Below the pieces are notes generated by a model that saw only the letters and a list, made by a program, of their open reading frames with translations, was not told the origin of the DNA and did not search any database. From assembly GCA_016874235.1 (NCBI GenBank), contig VGUJ01000006.1, positions 1-64,000 of the forward strand: 64,000 bases of DNA, written 5' to 3'. Source of the stretch: Gammaproteobacteria bacterium. GTDB lineage: Bacteria > Pseudomonadota > Gammaproteobacteria > Steroidobacterales > Steroidobacteraceae. This document shows positions 45,409 through 58,022 of this stretch, in pieces; position 1 is the stretch's first letter, and each line of letters starts with the position of its first letter. The translations under genes were made by a program, and so were the position numbers.

Positions 45409-46071
45409 ATGACAGATTCTGCTCCCGTCATCGCCGTGATCGGTGGCACCGGAGATCTCGGCTCGGCCATCGCGCGTCGCCTCGTCAAGGCAGGCGAGCG
45501 AGTGGTGATTGGTTCGAGAGATCCCGCCAAGGCGGCCGACATGGCCTCGCGCCTGACCGCTGAGGCAGACCGCGTCGTGGGAGCGGGGAGCAATGCCGAC
45601 GTCGCCTCTCAAGCGCAGATCGTGATTCTGACCGTACCGTTCGCCTCGCAGGAATCCACGCTGCGCGATATCGCCGCCGGGGTCGCTGGAAAAATCGTCG
45701 TTGATACGACCGTTCCGCTCGTGCCGCCCAAGGTCATGCGCGTGCAGTTGCCGCCTGAGGGCAGTGCAGCCGTTCGTGCTCAAAGAATATTGGGTGAAGG
45801 CGTCAAGGTCGTATCGGCCTTTCATAACGTCGCGGCGCACAAACTCGCGACCGATGCGGTCGTGGACTGCGATGTGCTCGTGTTTGGCGACGACAAAGCC
45901 GCTCGTGATTCGGTTGTTCGCCTCGTCGGAGCCTGCGGGTTGCGCGGCGTGCATGCAGGGGCGCTCGTCAACTCGGCAGCAGCCGAGGCATTGACCTCCC
46001 TCCTCATTTTCATCAACAAGCACTACACGGTCGACGGCGCGGGCGTTCGCATCACCGGAATGACGACCTGA
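45409..46071 (+). CDS. npdG: NADPH-dependent F420 reductase
   Basis: A 220-residue protein with the N-terminal dinucleotide fold VIGGTGDLGSAIARRLVKAG and the NADPH 2'-phosphate region GSRDPAKA near residue 42. The family pattern VPFASQESTL, ..DTTVPL and SAFHNVAAHKL follows. It reduces F420 with NADPH, or the reverse, so it would feed the luciferase-like enzymes. ATG 45409 is preceded by CGGAG. A 42-base gap separates it from the kinase gene and 5 bases from cofE. Confidence 0.92.
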   Translation: MTDSAPVIAVIGGTGDLGSAIARRLVKAGERVVIGSRDPAKAADMASRLTAEADRVVGAGSNADVASQAQIVILTVPFASQESTLRDIAAGVAGKIVVDTTVPLVPPKVMRVQLPPEGSAAVRAQRILGEGVKVVSAFHNVAAHKLATDAVVDCDVLVFGDDKAARDSVVRLVGACGLRGVHAGALVNSAAAEALTSLLIFINKHYTVDGAGVRITGMTT

Positions 46072-46076
46072 TCTCC

Positions 46077-46829
46077 ATGCCGACGGCGGTCAGTTTCTTA
46101 GGTTTGCGGGGGCTGCCGGAGATTCGGGCGGGTGACGACCTTGGGGTGCTGATCCGGACCGCTATACGTGAGAGCGGTCTCGCACTCGAGTCCACAGACC
46201 TCCTCGTCGTTGCGCAAAAAATCGTCTCGAAAGCGGAGGGGCGACTCGTTCGACTCTCGGAGGTGACCCCGTCGGTCGAGGCACAGTCGCTGGCTTCAAG
46301 GGTGCAAAAAGACCCGCGCTTCGTCGAGCTCGCACTGCGCGAGTCCAAAGAAATTCTTCGCGCAGTACCCAACATTCTCATCACACGTCATCGCTGTGGT
46401 TGGGTGATGGCGAACGCAGGAATCGACCGGTCCAACATCCCGGATGCGGACGACCATGTGCTGCTCTTGCCAGAAGACTGCGATGCATCGGCTCGAAGGT
46501 TGCGTGACTCGTTAGCGCCTGAGCACCCCGCGGTCATCATCAGCGATAGTTTTGGACGTCCATGGCGCGAGGGGACGGTCAACGTCGCGCTCGGCGTGGC
46601 CGGTTATGCCGCCGTGCTCGACTTACGCGGCACGACCGATCGTCAAGGTCGGACGCTGCAGAGCACGCAAATCGCACTTGCCGACGCGGTGGCGGCGGGG
46701 GCTGGCCTCGTGATGGGTGAGTCGATCGAAGGAGTTCCGGTCACGCTCGTGCGTGGACTGGACTTTTCCGCGCCGCTATCGGATGGTCAGTCCATCGTGC
46801 GACCGAGCGAGGGGGATCTTTTTCGGTGA
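46077..46829 (+). CDS. cofE: coenzyme F420-0:L-glutamate ligase
   Basis: A 250-residue CofE/FbiB N-domain-type enzyme that adds gamma-linked glutamates to F420-0 with GTP. The family features LLVVAQKIVSKAEGR near residue 42, SDSFGRPWREGTVNVALG near 160, and the late GESIEGVPVTLVRG are all seen. The nitroreductase-like FbiB C-domain of actinobacteria is absent, so it is the archaeal/proteobacterial short form. It overlaps cofD by 4 bases. Confidence 0.94.
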   Translation: MPTAVSFLGLRGLPEIRAGDDLGVLIRTAIRESGLALESTDLLVVAQKIVSKAEGRLVRLSEVTPSVEAQSLASRVQKDPRFVELALRESKEILRAVPNILITRHRCGWVMANAGIDRSNIPDADDHVLLLPEDCDASARRLRDSLAPEHPAVIISDSFGRPWREGTVNVALGVAGYAAVLDLRGTTDRQGRTLQSTQIALADAVAAGAGLVMGESIEGVPVTLVRGLDFSAPLSDGQSIVRPSEGDLFR

Positions 46830-47814
46830 AGCCGGCGGTCACTGTGCTGGCGTTGTCGGGGGGCGTGGGCGGCGCCAAGCTCGCGCTCGGCCTTTCCCGT
46901 CGTGTGTCATCTGGCGAGCTTGCGGTGCTCGTCAACACGGGCGACGACTTTACCCATTTGGGACTGCGCGTTTGTCCAGATCTCGACACCGTGCTTTACA
47001 CGCTGGGCGGCGTCGTCCATCCCGCTCAAGGATGGGGGCGGGCGGATGAATCCTTTGGTTTCATGGACGAGTTGCGTCGTCAGGGCGGACCCGATTGGTT
47101 TCTGCTCGGCGATCGTGATCTCGTCCTGCATGTCGAGCGCACCCGACGACTCGCCGAAGGTGAGCGACTCACGCAGATCATGAGTGACCTGGCGAGTCGC
47201 TTTGGTGTGGCGAGTCGTGTGCTACCGATGAGTGACGCGCCGATCAGCACGTTACTCGAGACGGATGCAGGCGCCCTTGAGTTCCAGCATTACTTCGTAC
47301 GTCTTCGCGCGGTCCCGATAGTTCAAAGATTGCATTACGCCGGAGCCTCTCAAGCGAGGCCGCCGGACGAGGTGCTTGATCTGCTGCGTAGCCGATCGCT
47401 CGAAGCCGTCATCCTCTGTCCGTCCAATCCGTACCTCAGTATCGATCCGATTCTTGCGGTGCCTGGGTTACGCGTGGCGCTGCGTGCCGCCCGAGTACCC
47501 ATCATCGCGGTCTCCCCACTCATTGGCGGGCGAGCGGTGAAGGGACCTACGAGTAAAATCATGCAGGAACTGGGTATCGAGGCGACTTCGGTATCGATCG
47601 CTCGCCATTACTCTGGGTTGATCGACGGTTTGCTCATCGACGAGACTGACGATACCCGCGAGACCCGAGAGGCGCTTGAGGCGATGGGCATTCGAGTCGG
47701 CGTCACTCCAACGCTTATGAAAACCTTGGATGATCGCGAGCGAGTCGCGCAACGGGCACTCGACCTTGCGAGCGAGCTCGCGACGGTGTCGACCCATACG
47801 CGGAGTGCGGGGTG

Positions 47815-47815
<1 letters not shown>
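46826..47815 (+). CDS. cofD: 2-phospho-L-lactate transferase (F420-0 synthesis)
   Basis: A 329-residue CofD/FbiA enzyme that joins the activated phospho-acid to FO. Motifs include the N-terminal LALSGGVGGAKLALGL, LVNTGDDF near 37, FLLGDRDLVLHV near 92, and the SPLIGGRAVKGPTSKI segment near 228. Start is a GTG overlapping the cofE stop (GTGA). Substrate choice (2-phospholactate, PEP or phosphoglycerate derivative) is set together with CofC and cannot be read here. Confidence 0.95.
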
Positions 47816-50754
<2,939 letters not shown>

Positions 50755-51843
50755 CGCACACTCGGTCAATCCGGCCTTGGCGAAGAGGCGAAAGCGCTCG
50801 ATTTCGCGATCGAGATCTTCGAGTCCGCCGGTCGAGGTGAAGTACTCGCAGAGTCGATTTGGGATCGACTCTGGAATGCCCTGTACGTGACCCGATCGAT
50901 CAAACCACGCTGCCACGAATTTGTCGTAGTGATCGCGAACCAACTGCGCCTCGTCTTCCGACAGGCACTGCATGATGAGTTCTTTCTGAAGCTTGATCGC
51001 CCGCCATGGTAGTTCGCGACGAGACTCCCGATAACCCTCTGCGCGATCACGCTTGAGATGCCAAGCCCAGAAAGTATTGGTAAGGAGGGCCGGCATGTCG
51101 GGCTCACGCTTCGCGGCGCCCTCCATGACCTCTTTCATGGCAAGAGCCATAACCTCGGGAGGCGTACACCCAATGAAGACGCCATCGGAAACCCGAGCTT
51201 CCATCCGCATCATCTGACCCCGATAGGCGGTGCCATACACGAGGGGCGGCGAGGGCGCCTTCACCCAACCGTAGGCGCAGGGAAGGTTGACGATAAAATC
51301 CTCGCCCTTGTAGCCCTTGGCGAGTGTGCCGCGGCCTGCGCCGCGGACGATCTCGATACCCTCACGGACAGCTCGGACGATCTTTTCGGGGCGTTCGATA
51401 CCCATGCAGTCGATGTTGCCTTCACCCGCGCCCATCGCAATCACCGCACGCCCTCCCGCAAATTCATTGAGCGAGAGCAGGCTGTTGGCGATTTTGAGGG
51501 GGTGCATCTCGAAGGGACTGACGGCGAGCGGTCCGAGCAGCAGTTTCGAGGTCGATTGCGCAAGCGGAGCAAGGGACAAGAAGCAGTCCCAATGCGCGAA
51601 ATAGTTAGAACTCCAGAGGGCTCTTACTCCATAACGCTCTGCTTTTTGGCCCAATTCGGCCACTTGAGCGGGGGTCAGGTCCGGTTCGAGGATGATATCG
51701 ATGTCCATGTCCCAGAGACTATCCAAAGCCGTCTTAGATCGCAGCAAGCCCGTGCGATCTGCGCATCACGTGGGCAGGTGCCCGACCGGGAACTTCCGGC
51801 CCCAGCGATCGTCCATCACTGCTCGTCAGGAGGTCTCACGTCC

Positions 51844-52851
51844 ATGAATGCCAACGAACAACGTGCCGTGCTCAACATCATGATCCACGCCGCTCTGGCG
51901 GACGGTCGTAAGTCCGAAGATGAGCGGGGTGCCATTCGTGACGCCGCCGAGTCGTTGGTGACGGCGGGCGGTGCGACGCTCGCAGGGGTTTATCAGGACG
52001 TCCTGCTCAAGCGGGTCACCCTGGAGTCCGCTGCAGCGGCGCTTCCCGCACTCGAACATCGCCAACTTACCTTTGAAATGGCGGTATGTGTCATCGATGC
52101 CGACGGCGTACAGAGCGAGGGCGAGCAGGCTTTTTTGGCGTCCTTACGCCAACGCCTCGGCCTTGAAGCCGATGAGACTGCGAAGGCCGCCGCATCGCGA
52201 GCCGATTCCATCGTCGCTGCCGCTTACGCGCCGGCAGCCTACGCGTCCGCCGCGGCGATGGGCGCATCGGGCGCCGCTGCGGCCGTCACTGCGAACTCGG
52301 TGTCAGCGACCAGAGCCTCGACTGTCGTCGATTCGACGACAGACGCCGCTCTCGACAAGCGCATCCTCAACTACGCGATCCTCAATGGAGCGCTCGAGCT
52401 TTTGCCGCAGTCTTGGGCGTCGATGGCGATCATCCCGCTGCAAGTCCGAATGGTTTACCGCATCGGACAATCCTATGGAGTCAATCTCGATCAAGGCCAT
52501 ATCAAAGAATTTCTCGCGACCGTCGGCGTGGGGCTGACATCTCAGTATGTCGAGCAGGTCGGTCGTAAGCTCGTGGGTGGACTTCTCGGCAAAGCGGCCG
52601 GGGGAATGATCGGCGGATTGGGGCGTGCAGTCACCGGCATCGCCTTCTCATTCGCCACGACTTACGCGCTCGGACATCTCGCCAAGCGGTATTACGCAGG
52701 AGGCCGTGTAATGTCGACGGCGTTGCTGCGCAGCACCTACCAGGACCTGCTGGTCTCAGCCAAGGGAACTCAGCAGCAACACCTTCCCGCGATTCGCGAG
52801 CGAGCGAGCTCGCTGAGCCCGACCGAGGTCATGCGATTAGTCAAAGAATAA
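51844..52851 (+). CDS. TerB-like + DUF697 (YcjF-type) membrane-associated protein
   Basis: A 335-residue protein. Residues 1-105 look like a TerB domain: acidic helical pairs with AALADGRKSEDERGAI and AVCVIDADGVQSEGEQAFL. A low-complexity Ala stretch spans about 120-165. Residues about 175-290 match DUF697/YcjF: LNYAILNGALELLPQ, IPLQVRMVYRIGQSYG and a Gly-rich GGLLGKAAGGMIGGLG hydrophobic part. TerB domains are linked to metal-responsive stress systems. The role here is unknown. The frame is open far upstream only because it is antisense to the LLM gene; ATG 51844 is the sensible start. Confidence 0.75.
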   Translation: MNANEQRAVLNIMIHAALADGRKSEDERGAIRDAAESLVTAGGATLAGVYQDVLLKRVTLESAAAALPALEHRQLTFEMAVCVIDADGVQSEGEQAFLASLRQRLGLEADETAKAAASRADSIVAAAYAPAAYASAAAMGASGAAAAVTANSVSATRASTVVDSTTDAALDKRILNYAILNGALELLPQSWASMAIIPLQVRMVYRIGQSYGVNLDQGHIKEFLATVGVGLTSQYVEQVGRKLVGGLLGKAAGGMIGGLGRAVTGIAFSFATTYALGHLAKRYYAGGRVMSTALLRSTYQDLLVSAKGTQQQHLPAIRERASSLSPTEVMRLVKE

Positions 52852-52866
52852 TCAGCGCTGAGGGCG

Positions 52867-53535
52867 TCAGATCAAGCCGCGATCTTGTGCGCGGGTGACG
52901 GCCTGCACCTGCGAGTGCACATCCAGCTTGCGATACAAATTTCGGATGTGAGTCTGGACCGTCGAAATGGCGATGCCCATTTCTTTTCCCGCCTCGGCAT
53001 AGCTCCGGCCGCAGGAGAGATGTTTGAGCAATTCGAGTTCTTTCGGAGTGAGCTCCGCTAGATCGGCCGTCGTGTCTCGGGAGCCGGCGAGTTTGAATAG
53101 GTAGCGGGCGAGGGATGGGCTGATGGGGTAGTTTCCCTGCAGCGTCTGCTGCAGCGCCTTAGAAATCTCAGTAGTGCTGTCATCTTTGAGCACGTATCCG
53201 CGCGCACCGGCGCGGATCGCGGCGAGAACGCTTCGCTCTGCAGAGATGACCGAGATCACGACGATGGGCGCATCCGGATGTCTTTCTCGTACTTGGCGGA
53301 CAACCTCGATTCCGCTGATATCGGGCAAGCCGATGTCGATGAGTGCGAGATCGACGCGCGCCTCGGGAGAATCGAGGTAGCGCAGCCCGTCGGCCGCGTT
53401 ACGAAAGCACGCGGCCTCCCACTGATGACCTAAACTCCCGATTGCGGAGCGCATCGACGACTCGAAAGTCGGGTCGTCTTCGACAATCAGCGCCATCGGG
53501 CGACGCCCGGATCCGACATTATCCAGAGGACTCAT
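52867..53535 (-). CDS. NarL/LuxR-type response regulator
   Basis: A 222-residue two-component regulator. The receiver domain (about 12-130) has the acidic pair VEDD, the phospho-accepting Asp in LALIDIGLPDISG near residue 63, and Lys in YVLKDDST near 113. The C-terminal HTH (LTPKELELLKHLSCGRSYAEAGKEM, then STVQTHIRNLYRKLDV) is of the LuxR class. No histidine kinase gene is adjacent, so its partner lies elsewhere. Confidence 0.92.
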   Translation of the reverse strand: MSPLDNVGSGRRPMALIVEDDPTFESSMRSAIGSLGHQWEAACFRNAADGLRYLDSPEARVDLALIDIGLPDISGIEVVRQVRERHPDAPIVVISVISAERSVLAAIRAGARGYVLKDDSTTEISKALQQTLQGNYPISPSLARYLFKLAGSRDTTADLAELTPKELELLKHLSCGRSYAEAGKEMGIAISTVQTHIRNLYRKLDVHSQVQAVTRAQDRGLI

Positions 53536-53606
53536 AGGACGCTAGTTTATGCGGGTCATGGGAGATGATGGGTATTTCATGCGATGAATCCCATCTTCAT
53601 GTGATA

Positions 53607-54419
53607 TCAGTCTCCTCTTTCAAACCCGTGTCGCGCAAAAATCTTTTGTCCCTCGGTGCTAGACAAGAAATCCAGATAGGCCATCGATCCTTCTTCAGCA
53701 TCTTTCAAACGTGCGGCGGGGTAGACGATCGGTAAATGCAGCGATGACTCGAGCGTCGTGATCACTTTAACTCGCGGTTCGATGAGCGCGTCCGTGGCGT
53801 ACACAATCCCGAGCGGCGCCTCGCCTCGCGCAACGAGCAAGGTTGCGCTGCGTGCGTTTTCGGCGCGCGCGAGATGGGGCCTCAGGGTGGTCCAAACGCC
53901 GAGGGACGTGAGCGCTTCACGCGCATAACGACCCAAGGGGACAAAATCGGGATCGCCGGTTGCGAGTCGTCCTCGGCCTAGCGTGCGCATCCAGTTGCGG
54001 GCTTCTACTTTCGGTAGGTTGGCGGGTTGGATCACCACCAATCGATTGCCCGCGATCCTTCGTTCGCTCCACGGGTCGATATGCCGTGCTCGTCGAAGTT
54101 CATCCATCCACTGTTGATCGGCAGAGATGAAGACGTCAGCCCGTGCGCCCGCCTCGATCTGTCTTGCAAGTTGAGCGCTGGAGGCGAAGACGTATTTGAC
54201 CTCGATACCGGTCTGGCGAGTGAACTGCGTTGCAATGTTTTGCAGCGCCTCGCTCATAGAGATGGCGGCGAACACCATCACGGGAGACGTCGACGAGCTG
54301 GGTACCGATGCGAGCGGTGTCGGACTGCCGTCCGCGCGACCGAGGGCGGCAAAGCCCCACGCTGATATCAGCACGGCGAGGGCCAGATAGGACCCAAAGT
54401 GTGGGCGACGACGAGGCAT
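53607..54419 (-). CDS. modA: molybdate-binding periplasmic protein (orphan)
   Basis: A 270-residue exported solute-binding protein. After a signal (LALAVLISAWGFAAL), the ModA pattern starts with VMVFAAISMSEALQNIA and continues FASSAQLARQIEAGARADVFISADQQWM near 80 and GIVYATDAL near 200. Molybdate or tungstate is the likely ligand. No modB or modC lies beside it, which is unusual for an ABC uptake component. Confidence 0.87.
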   Translation of the reverse strand: MPRRRPHFGSYLALAVLISAWGFAALGRADGSPTPLASVPSSSTSPVMVFAAISMSEALQNIATQFTRQTGIEVKYVFASSAQLARQIEAGARADVFISADQQWMDELRRARHIDPWSERRIAGNRLVVIQPANLPKVEARNWMRTLGRGRLATGDPDFVPLGRYAREALTSLGVWTTLRPHLARAENARSATLLVARGEAPLGIVYATDALIEPRVKVITTLESSLHLPIVYPAARLKDAEEGSMAYLDFLSSTEGQKIFARHGFERGD

Positions 54420-54488
54420 CGACCTATTCTAGTCGCGCGTATACTTCGGTCGTGACTGAATTAGGGTCCACGTGAAGGGGGAAGCACG

Positions 54489-55562
54489 ATGATCTCTCGT
54501 CGACAAGCGATCACCGCGGCGATGCTGAGTGCCATCGCACCGTTAATGGGTCCCGTTGTGGCGGCATCCTCGTCGCCCAGGCGTCAATCCGCCAAGGACG
54601 CTGTCCGAGGTCTGCTGACGGTCAAACCGCCCCGCATTCAGGTGGGCGATACGATCGGGCTTATGATCCCCTCCAGTGCCAACTGGGATCCAATCGATAT
54701 CGATATTTTGCTCGAAGCGCTCGCCGCGCTCGGTCTCAAGGGCAAGCTCGGTCGGCATGTGTATGACCGTTATGGTTACCTCGCCGGGCGTGATGCAGAT
54801 CGCGCCGCCGATCTCAACGATCTGTTCCGCGATCCTGAAGTCAAGGCCATCCATTGCATCCGCGGTGGATGGGGTGCGGCGCGGCTGCTGCCTTTGCTCG
54901 ATTGGCCGGCGATCGCCGCGAATCCCAAAGTATTGATCGGCTACAGCGACATCACGGCGTTGCTGCTGTCGCTCCACGCTAAGACGGGGCTTGTGACGTT
55001 TCATGGCCCCAACGGGGCGAGTGAATGGAATCGTACGAACGTTGAGTGGCTGCAGCGCGTGACCTGGAACGGCGAGGCGGCAACCTTTGCCAATCCCAAA
55101 GACACCTCGGACACCTTGGTTCCGAGTGACGATCGTACTCGCACCATTACGCCCGGTAAGGCGCGGGGGAAGTTGCTCGGCGGGAATCTTACGGTGCTCA
55201 CGGCGATCCTCGGGTCACCTTTCGTGCCCGATTTCACCGACTCGATTCTGTTTCTTGAGGATGTACAGGAGGCGCCGTATCGGATCGATCGCATGCTCGT
55301 ACAGATGAAGCTTGCCGGTATCCTCGATCGCGTGAAAGGCGTCGTGTGGGGTACCTGCAGCAAGTGCGATCCGGGTGAGGGTTTCGGGTCTCTCACCATT
55401 CCAGATGTCTTGAACGATCACGTGAAGTCACTCGGAGTGCCTGCTTATTACGGCGCTATGTTCGGTCATGTGCGACGTCAGTTCACGTTGCCGGTCGGTG
55501 TCCAGGTGGAACTCGATGCGGATGCAGGCACCTTGACGATGCTCGAATCTGCGGTGACGTAA
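54489..55562 (+). CDS. LD-carboxypeptidase, S66 family
   Basis: A 357-residue serine peptidase of the MccF/LdcA family, which cleaves the L,D bond in recycled murein peptides. The N-terminus MISRRQAITAAMLSAIAP has a twin-arginine signal, so it is probably exported folded, unlike cytosolic LdcA. Catalytic features: RGGWGAARLL near 123, the nucleophile Ser in GYSDITALL near 150, the Glu in FLEDVQEAPYRID near 255, and the His in MFGHVRRQ near 325. Confidence 0.88.
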   Translation: MISRRQAITAAMLSAIAPLMGPVVAASSSPRRQSAKDAVRGLLTVKPPRIQVGDTIGLMIPSSANWDPIDIDILLEALAALGLKGKLGRHVYDRYGYLAGRDADRAADLNDLFRDPEVKAIHCIRGGWGAARLLPLLDWPAIAANPKVLIGYSDITALLLSLHAKTGLVTFHGPNGASEWNRTNVEWLQRVTWNGEAATFANPKDTSDTLVPSDDRTRTITPGKARGKLLGGNLTVLTAILGSPFVPDFTDSILFLEDVQEAPYRIDRMLVQMKLAGILDRVKGVVWGTCSKCDPGEGFGSLTIPDVLNDHVKSLGVPAYYGAMFGHVRRQFTLPVGVQVELDADAGTLTMLESAVT

Positions 55563-55566
55563 GGAG

Positions 55567-56346
55567 TTGTCCGCGTCGTCGCAGTTACCCGATGATTTTC
55601 GCGCGCTGAACCCAAACTTCGGCTCGGGGGCACTACGCCGTCGCATCCGTTTGATCGCGACGAGTGGGCGTGTTCAGGCCGGGGTTGAAGACTCCTACCA
55701 TTCGTTTCGACTCACTCTGTCACACGATGAGCGTGTGGTGTCCCGTATCGAAACTCGAGCGCTTCGTTATCCGCTCGATACCTGTCCTTTGGCGAGCGTA
55801 CCTCTTCAAAAATTTATCGGCATATCGCTGAGGACGCCCTGGTCTGATCTCATCTCGCGCGAAAATCCGCGCGAGCATTGCACGCATCTTTACGATCTGC
55901 TGTTTCTCTCGATGGTTCATGCATTGCGGGGCGGACAGCGAACCTACGACATCACCGTCCCGGATGAGAACCCGGGTCCGGTCTGGTCGACGGTGCATCG
56001 TGATGGTACCGAGGTGCTTCGTTGGAAAACCCACGCGGGGGTCGTCGTGGAGCCGAACGGATTCGCCGGCCGACCTCTGCTCAAAGGGTTTTCGCGATGG
56101 GCGAGCGAGCAGTTCTCAGGTGATGAGCTCGAGGCAGCTGTGGTGCTTCACAAAGGCTACTTCGTCAGTCGCGCCCGCCGATTCGACATTGCGGGTGGAG
56201 CAGGGCAGCGGGTTGCCCACCTCGAAGTGATGCGGGGCGCGTGCTTCAGCTATTCCGAGCCTCGAATGTCGGTCGCCGTGCGCATGGCGAACCACGTCAG
56301 CGACACAAGCTCGCCCACGACGCCCTTGCTCGAAGACTTGACCTAG
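55567..56346 (+). CDS. DUF2889-family protein
   Basis: A soluble protein of up to 259 residues matching DUF2889: a central LRYPLDTCPLASVPLQKFIG, then LRTPWSDLISRENPREHCTHLYDLLFLS near residue 95 with Cys and His that could bind a metal. Function is unknown; members are often found near degradation genes. The start is uncertain. The TTG at 55567 directly abuts GGAG, too close for an ideal ribosome site, but no better ATG precedes the conserved part. It starts 4 bases after the carboxypeptidase stop. Confidence 0.72.
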   Translation: MSASSQLPDDFRALNPNFGSGALRRRIRLIATSGRVQAGVEDSYHSFRLTLSHDERVVSRIETRALRYPLDTCPLASVPLQKFIGISLRTPWSDLISRENPREHCTHLYDLLFLSMVHALRGGQRTYDITVPDENPGPVWSTVHRDGTEVLRWKTHAGVVVEPNGFAGRPLLKGFSRWASEQFSGDELEAAVVLHKGYFVSRARRFDIAGGAGQRVAHLEVMRGACFSYSEPRMSVAVRMANHVSDTSSPTTPLLEDLT

Positions 56347-56355
56347 CCGCCAGCG

Positions 56356-56377
56356 CCGCGGCGATTAACAGCCGCGG
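56356..56377. terminator. stem-loop between convergent genes
   Basis: CCGCGGC (56356-56362) and GCCGCGG (56371-56377) form a perfect 7-bp GC stem with an 8-base loop. It fills the whole space between the stop codons of the DUF2889 gene and the convergent nitroreductase gene. There is no T run on either side, so it is at best a weak or factor-assisted bidirectional terminator. Confidence 0.4.
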
Positions 56378-57052
56378 TTACTGATCGAAGCCGCGGAACT
56401 CGGCGAGTTCGTCGACGCTGATCCGATTTCGCTCAAATTGATTGACGGCTTTGCTGCGGTCCGGATATCCGACGGCCATGCCGCAATACACCATCTCGTC
56501 AGGTCCCAACGCGAACCTCTTGGCGAGTTCCGGTCGGAACGCCGCCCAGGCTTCCTGCATGCAGCACCCGAGTCCTCGCTCTTCGATGAGGAGCGCTACG
56601 GTTTGGATCAGCATGCCGAGATGTGCCCATTGACCATGAGCAACGCGGCGGTCGATGACAAAGAAAAGACCGACGGGTGCGCCAAAGAATTCGAAGTTCC
56701 GGGCGACTTGCTTGAGTCGAGCCGGTTTGTCCTCGCGCGGAATGCCGAGAGCGCGATACATGTCTTCGGCGAGCGCGAAGCGCCGTGAGCACAAGGGCTC
56801 CCAGAGGTTCGGGGGATAAATCGGGAAATCGTCCGAGCTTGCGAGGCCGGCCTCAGGCTTGGATTGCGCCATTCGAACGACGGCATCACGCTCGGCCCCC
56901 GCGACGGCGATGATCTTCCAGGCCTGCACGTTGCTGCCCGAGGGAGCCCAGCGTGCTGCACCAAAAATTTCGCGCAGCACCGACTCAGGTATGGGGTCGG
57001 GGAGGAAGTCGCGGATGGACCGGCGACCGCGAACCGCATCAGACACATTCAT
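56378..57052 (-). CDS. nitroreductase-family flavoprotein
   Basis: A 224-residue FMN-dependent oxidoreductase. It has VRGRRSIRDFLPDPIPE near residue 8, AARWAPSGSNVQAWKIIAV near 32, and the C-terminal GMAVGYPD with the family's GYP motif. Substrates in the family are nitroaromatics, quinones or similar. ATG 57052 (MNVSDAV) is preferred over an upstream TTG. It starts only 19 bases past the 3' end of tmRNA on the same strand, so it may be read from the ssrA promoter. Confidence 0.88.
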   Translation of the reverse strand: MNVSDAVRGRRSIRDFLPDPIPESVLREIFGAARWAPSGSNVQAWKIIAVAGAERDAVVRMAQSKPEAGLASSDDFPIYPPNLWEPLCSRRFALAEDMYRALGIPREDKPARLKQVARNFEFFGAPVGLFFVIDRRVAHGQWAHLGMLIQTVALLIEERGLGCCMQEAWAAFRPELAKRFALGPDEMVYCGMAVGYPDRSKAVNQFERNRISVDELAEFRGFDQ

Positions 57053-57071
57053 ATCGAGACAGCCCAAAAAA

Positions 57072-57426
57072 TGGTGGAGGCGGCGGGAATCGAACCCGCG
57101 TCCGCAAGCCCTAGACTTCAGGATCTACGCGCGTAGCTCTCTCATTGGTTCTCACCTTGCGCTACCCGAGGAGCAGGGAAGACGCTCAGCCAGCGGACGG
57201 TGACTCTTAACGGAACTGCCCCGTCGCACGGCAGTCCGCGATCTCATGAGCGCGTCCCCTGATTCGGTGTCATGAGCACCAGCCGGTCAGAGGTTAGGCG
57301 GGATTAAGCCGCCAGAGCGTAGTTGTCGTCGTTGGCAACTGTAGTTTGCAGCAAAGTTTTACGAGGTTCACTGCACCTCGGCACGCCCCTGAAGGTTCGC
57401 AACCCACGTCGAAGCCGGTCGCCCCC
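57072..57426 (-). ncRNA. ssrA: tmRNA
   Basis: A 355-base one-piece tmRNA on the minus strand. The 5' end GGGGGCG (from 57426) pairs with the 3' CGCCTCC before ACCA (57072-57074 = CCA), and the T arm with GGGAATCGAACCC in plus-strand reading is clear. The tag reading frame gives ANDDNYALAA followed by TAA, near 57311-57343. This differs from the E. coli tag only at the fourth residue (Asp for Glu). Its partner smpB is encoded just upstream on the same strand. Confidence 0.96.
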
Positions 57427-57491
57427 TTCAAAGCATTGGGGTGGAGTCTACCTGAACCGGAAAGTTCTCGCCGACGCGAGCGCCGCCGAAG

Positions 57492-58022
57492 CTATCCGCG
57501 CCGCAGCAGTCGCGCTTTGTCTCGGGCCCAGTCGCGGTCTTTCTCGGTGGCGCGTTTGTCGTGCGCTTGTTTGCCCTTGGCAAGCCCAATGCGCAGCTTC
57601 GCCTTGCCGCGCTGCCAATAAAGCTCGAGCGGTACGATGGTGAACCCCTTGCGCTCGACCGCTCCGACGAGATGTTCGATCTCGCGTTTGTTGAGCAGCA
57701 GTTTGCGAGTGCGCGTCGGATCGGCGACGACGTGAGTCGAGGTTGTTTTGAGCGGTGAGAGGTGGGCGCCCGTGAGGAATACTTCCCCATTGCGCAGAAA
57801 AACATACGCCTCGGTGATCTGCGCTTTGCCCGCCCGCAGGGCTTTGACCTCCCAACCCTCGAGTACGAGTCCAGCCTCGTAACGCTCCTCGATGAAATAG
57901 TCGAACCGCGCACGACGGTTCTCCGCGATCACGCGCGGCCCCTCCGAGGCTTTGGTCGGAGTCGTTTTGGGCGGGTCTTGGCGGGTGGGGCGTGTCACGT
58001 TGATCGAGTCCTTGGGCGGCAT
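57492..58022 (-). CDS. smpB: SsrA-binding protein SmpB
   Basis: A 176-residue tmRNA-binding protein. After an N-terminal extension of about 30 residues rich in Thr, Pro and Lys, the core begins [29 protein letters not shown] and continues with [25 protein letters not shown]. It ends in the basic tail [21 protein letters not shown] that enters the ribosome decoding site. ATG 58022 lies inside an inverted repeat shared with the divergent ratA start. It is 65 bases upstream of ssrA. Confidence 0.95.
   Translation of the reverse strand: MPPKDSINVTRPTRQDPPKTTPTKASEGPRVIAENRRARFDYFIEERYEAGLVLEGWEVKALRAGKAQITEAYVFLRNGEVFLTGAHLSPLKTTSTHVVADPTRTRKLLLNKREIEHLVGAVERKGFTIVPLELYWQRGKAKLRIGLAKGKQAHDKRATEKDRDWARDKARLLRRG

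Noticed and set aside
51058-51843. Plus-strand open frame running without a stop into the TerB/DUF697 gene
   Set aside because: It is antisense to the luciferase-like gene, has no family-like sequence before the ATG at 51844, and a good start is available there.
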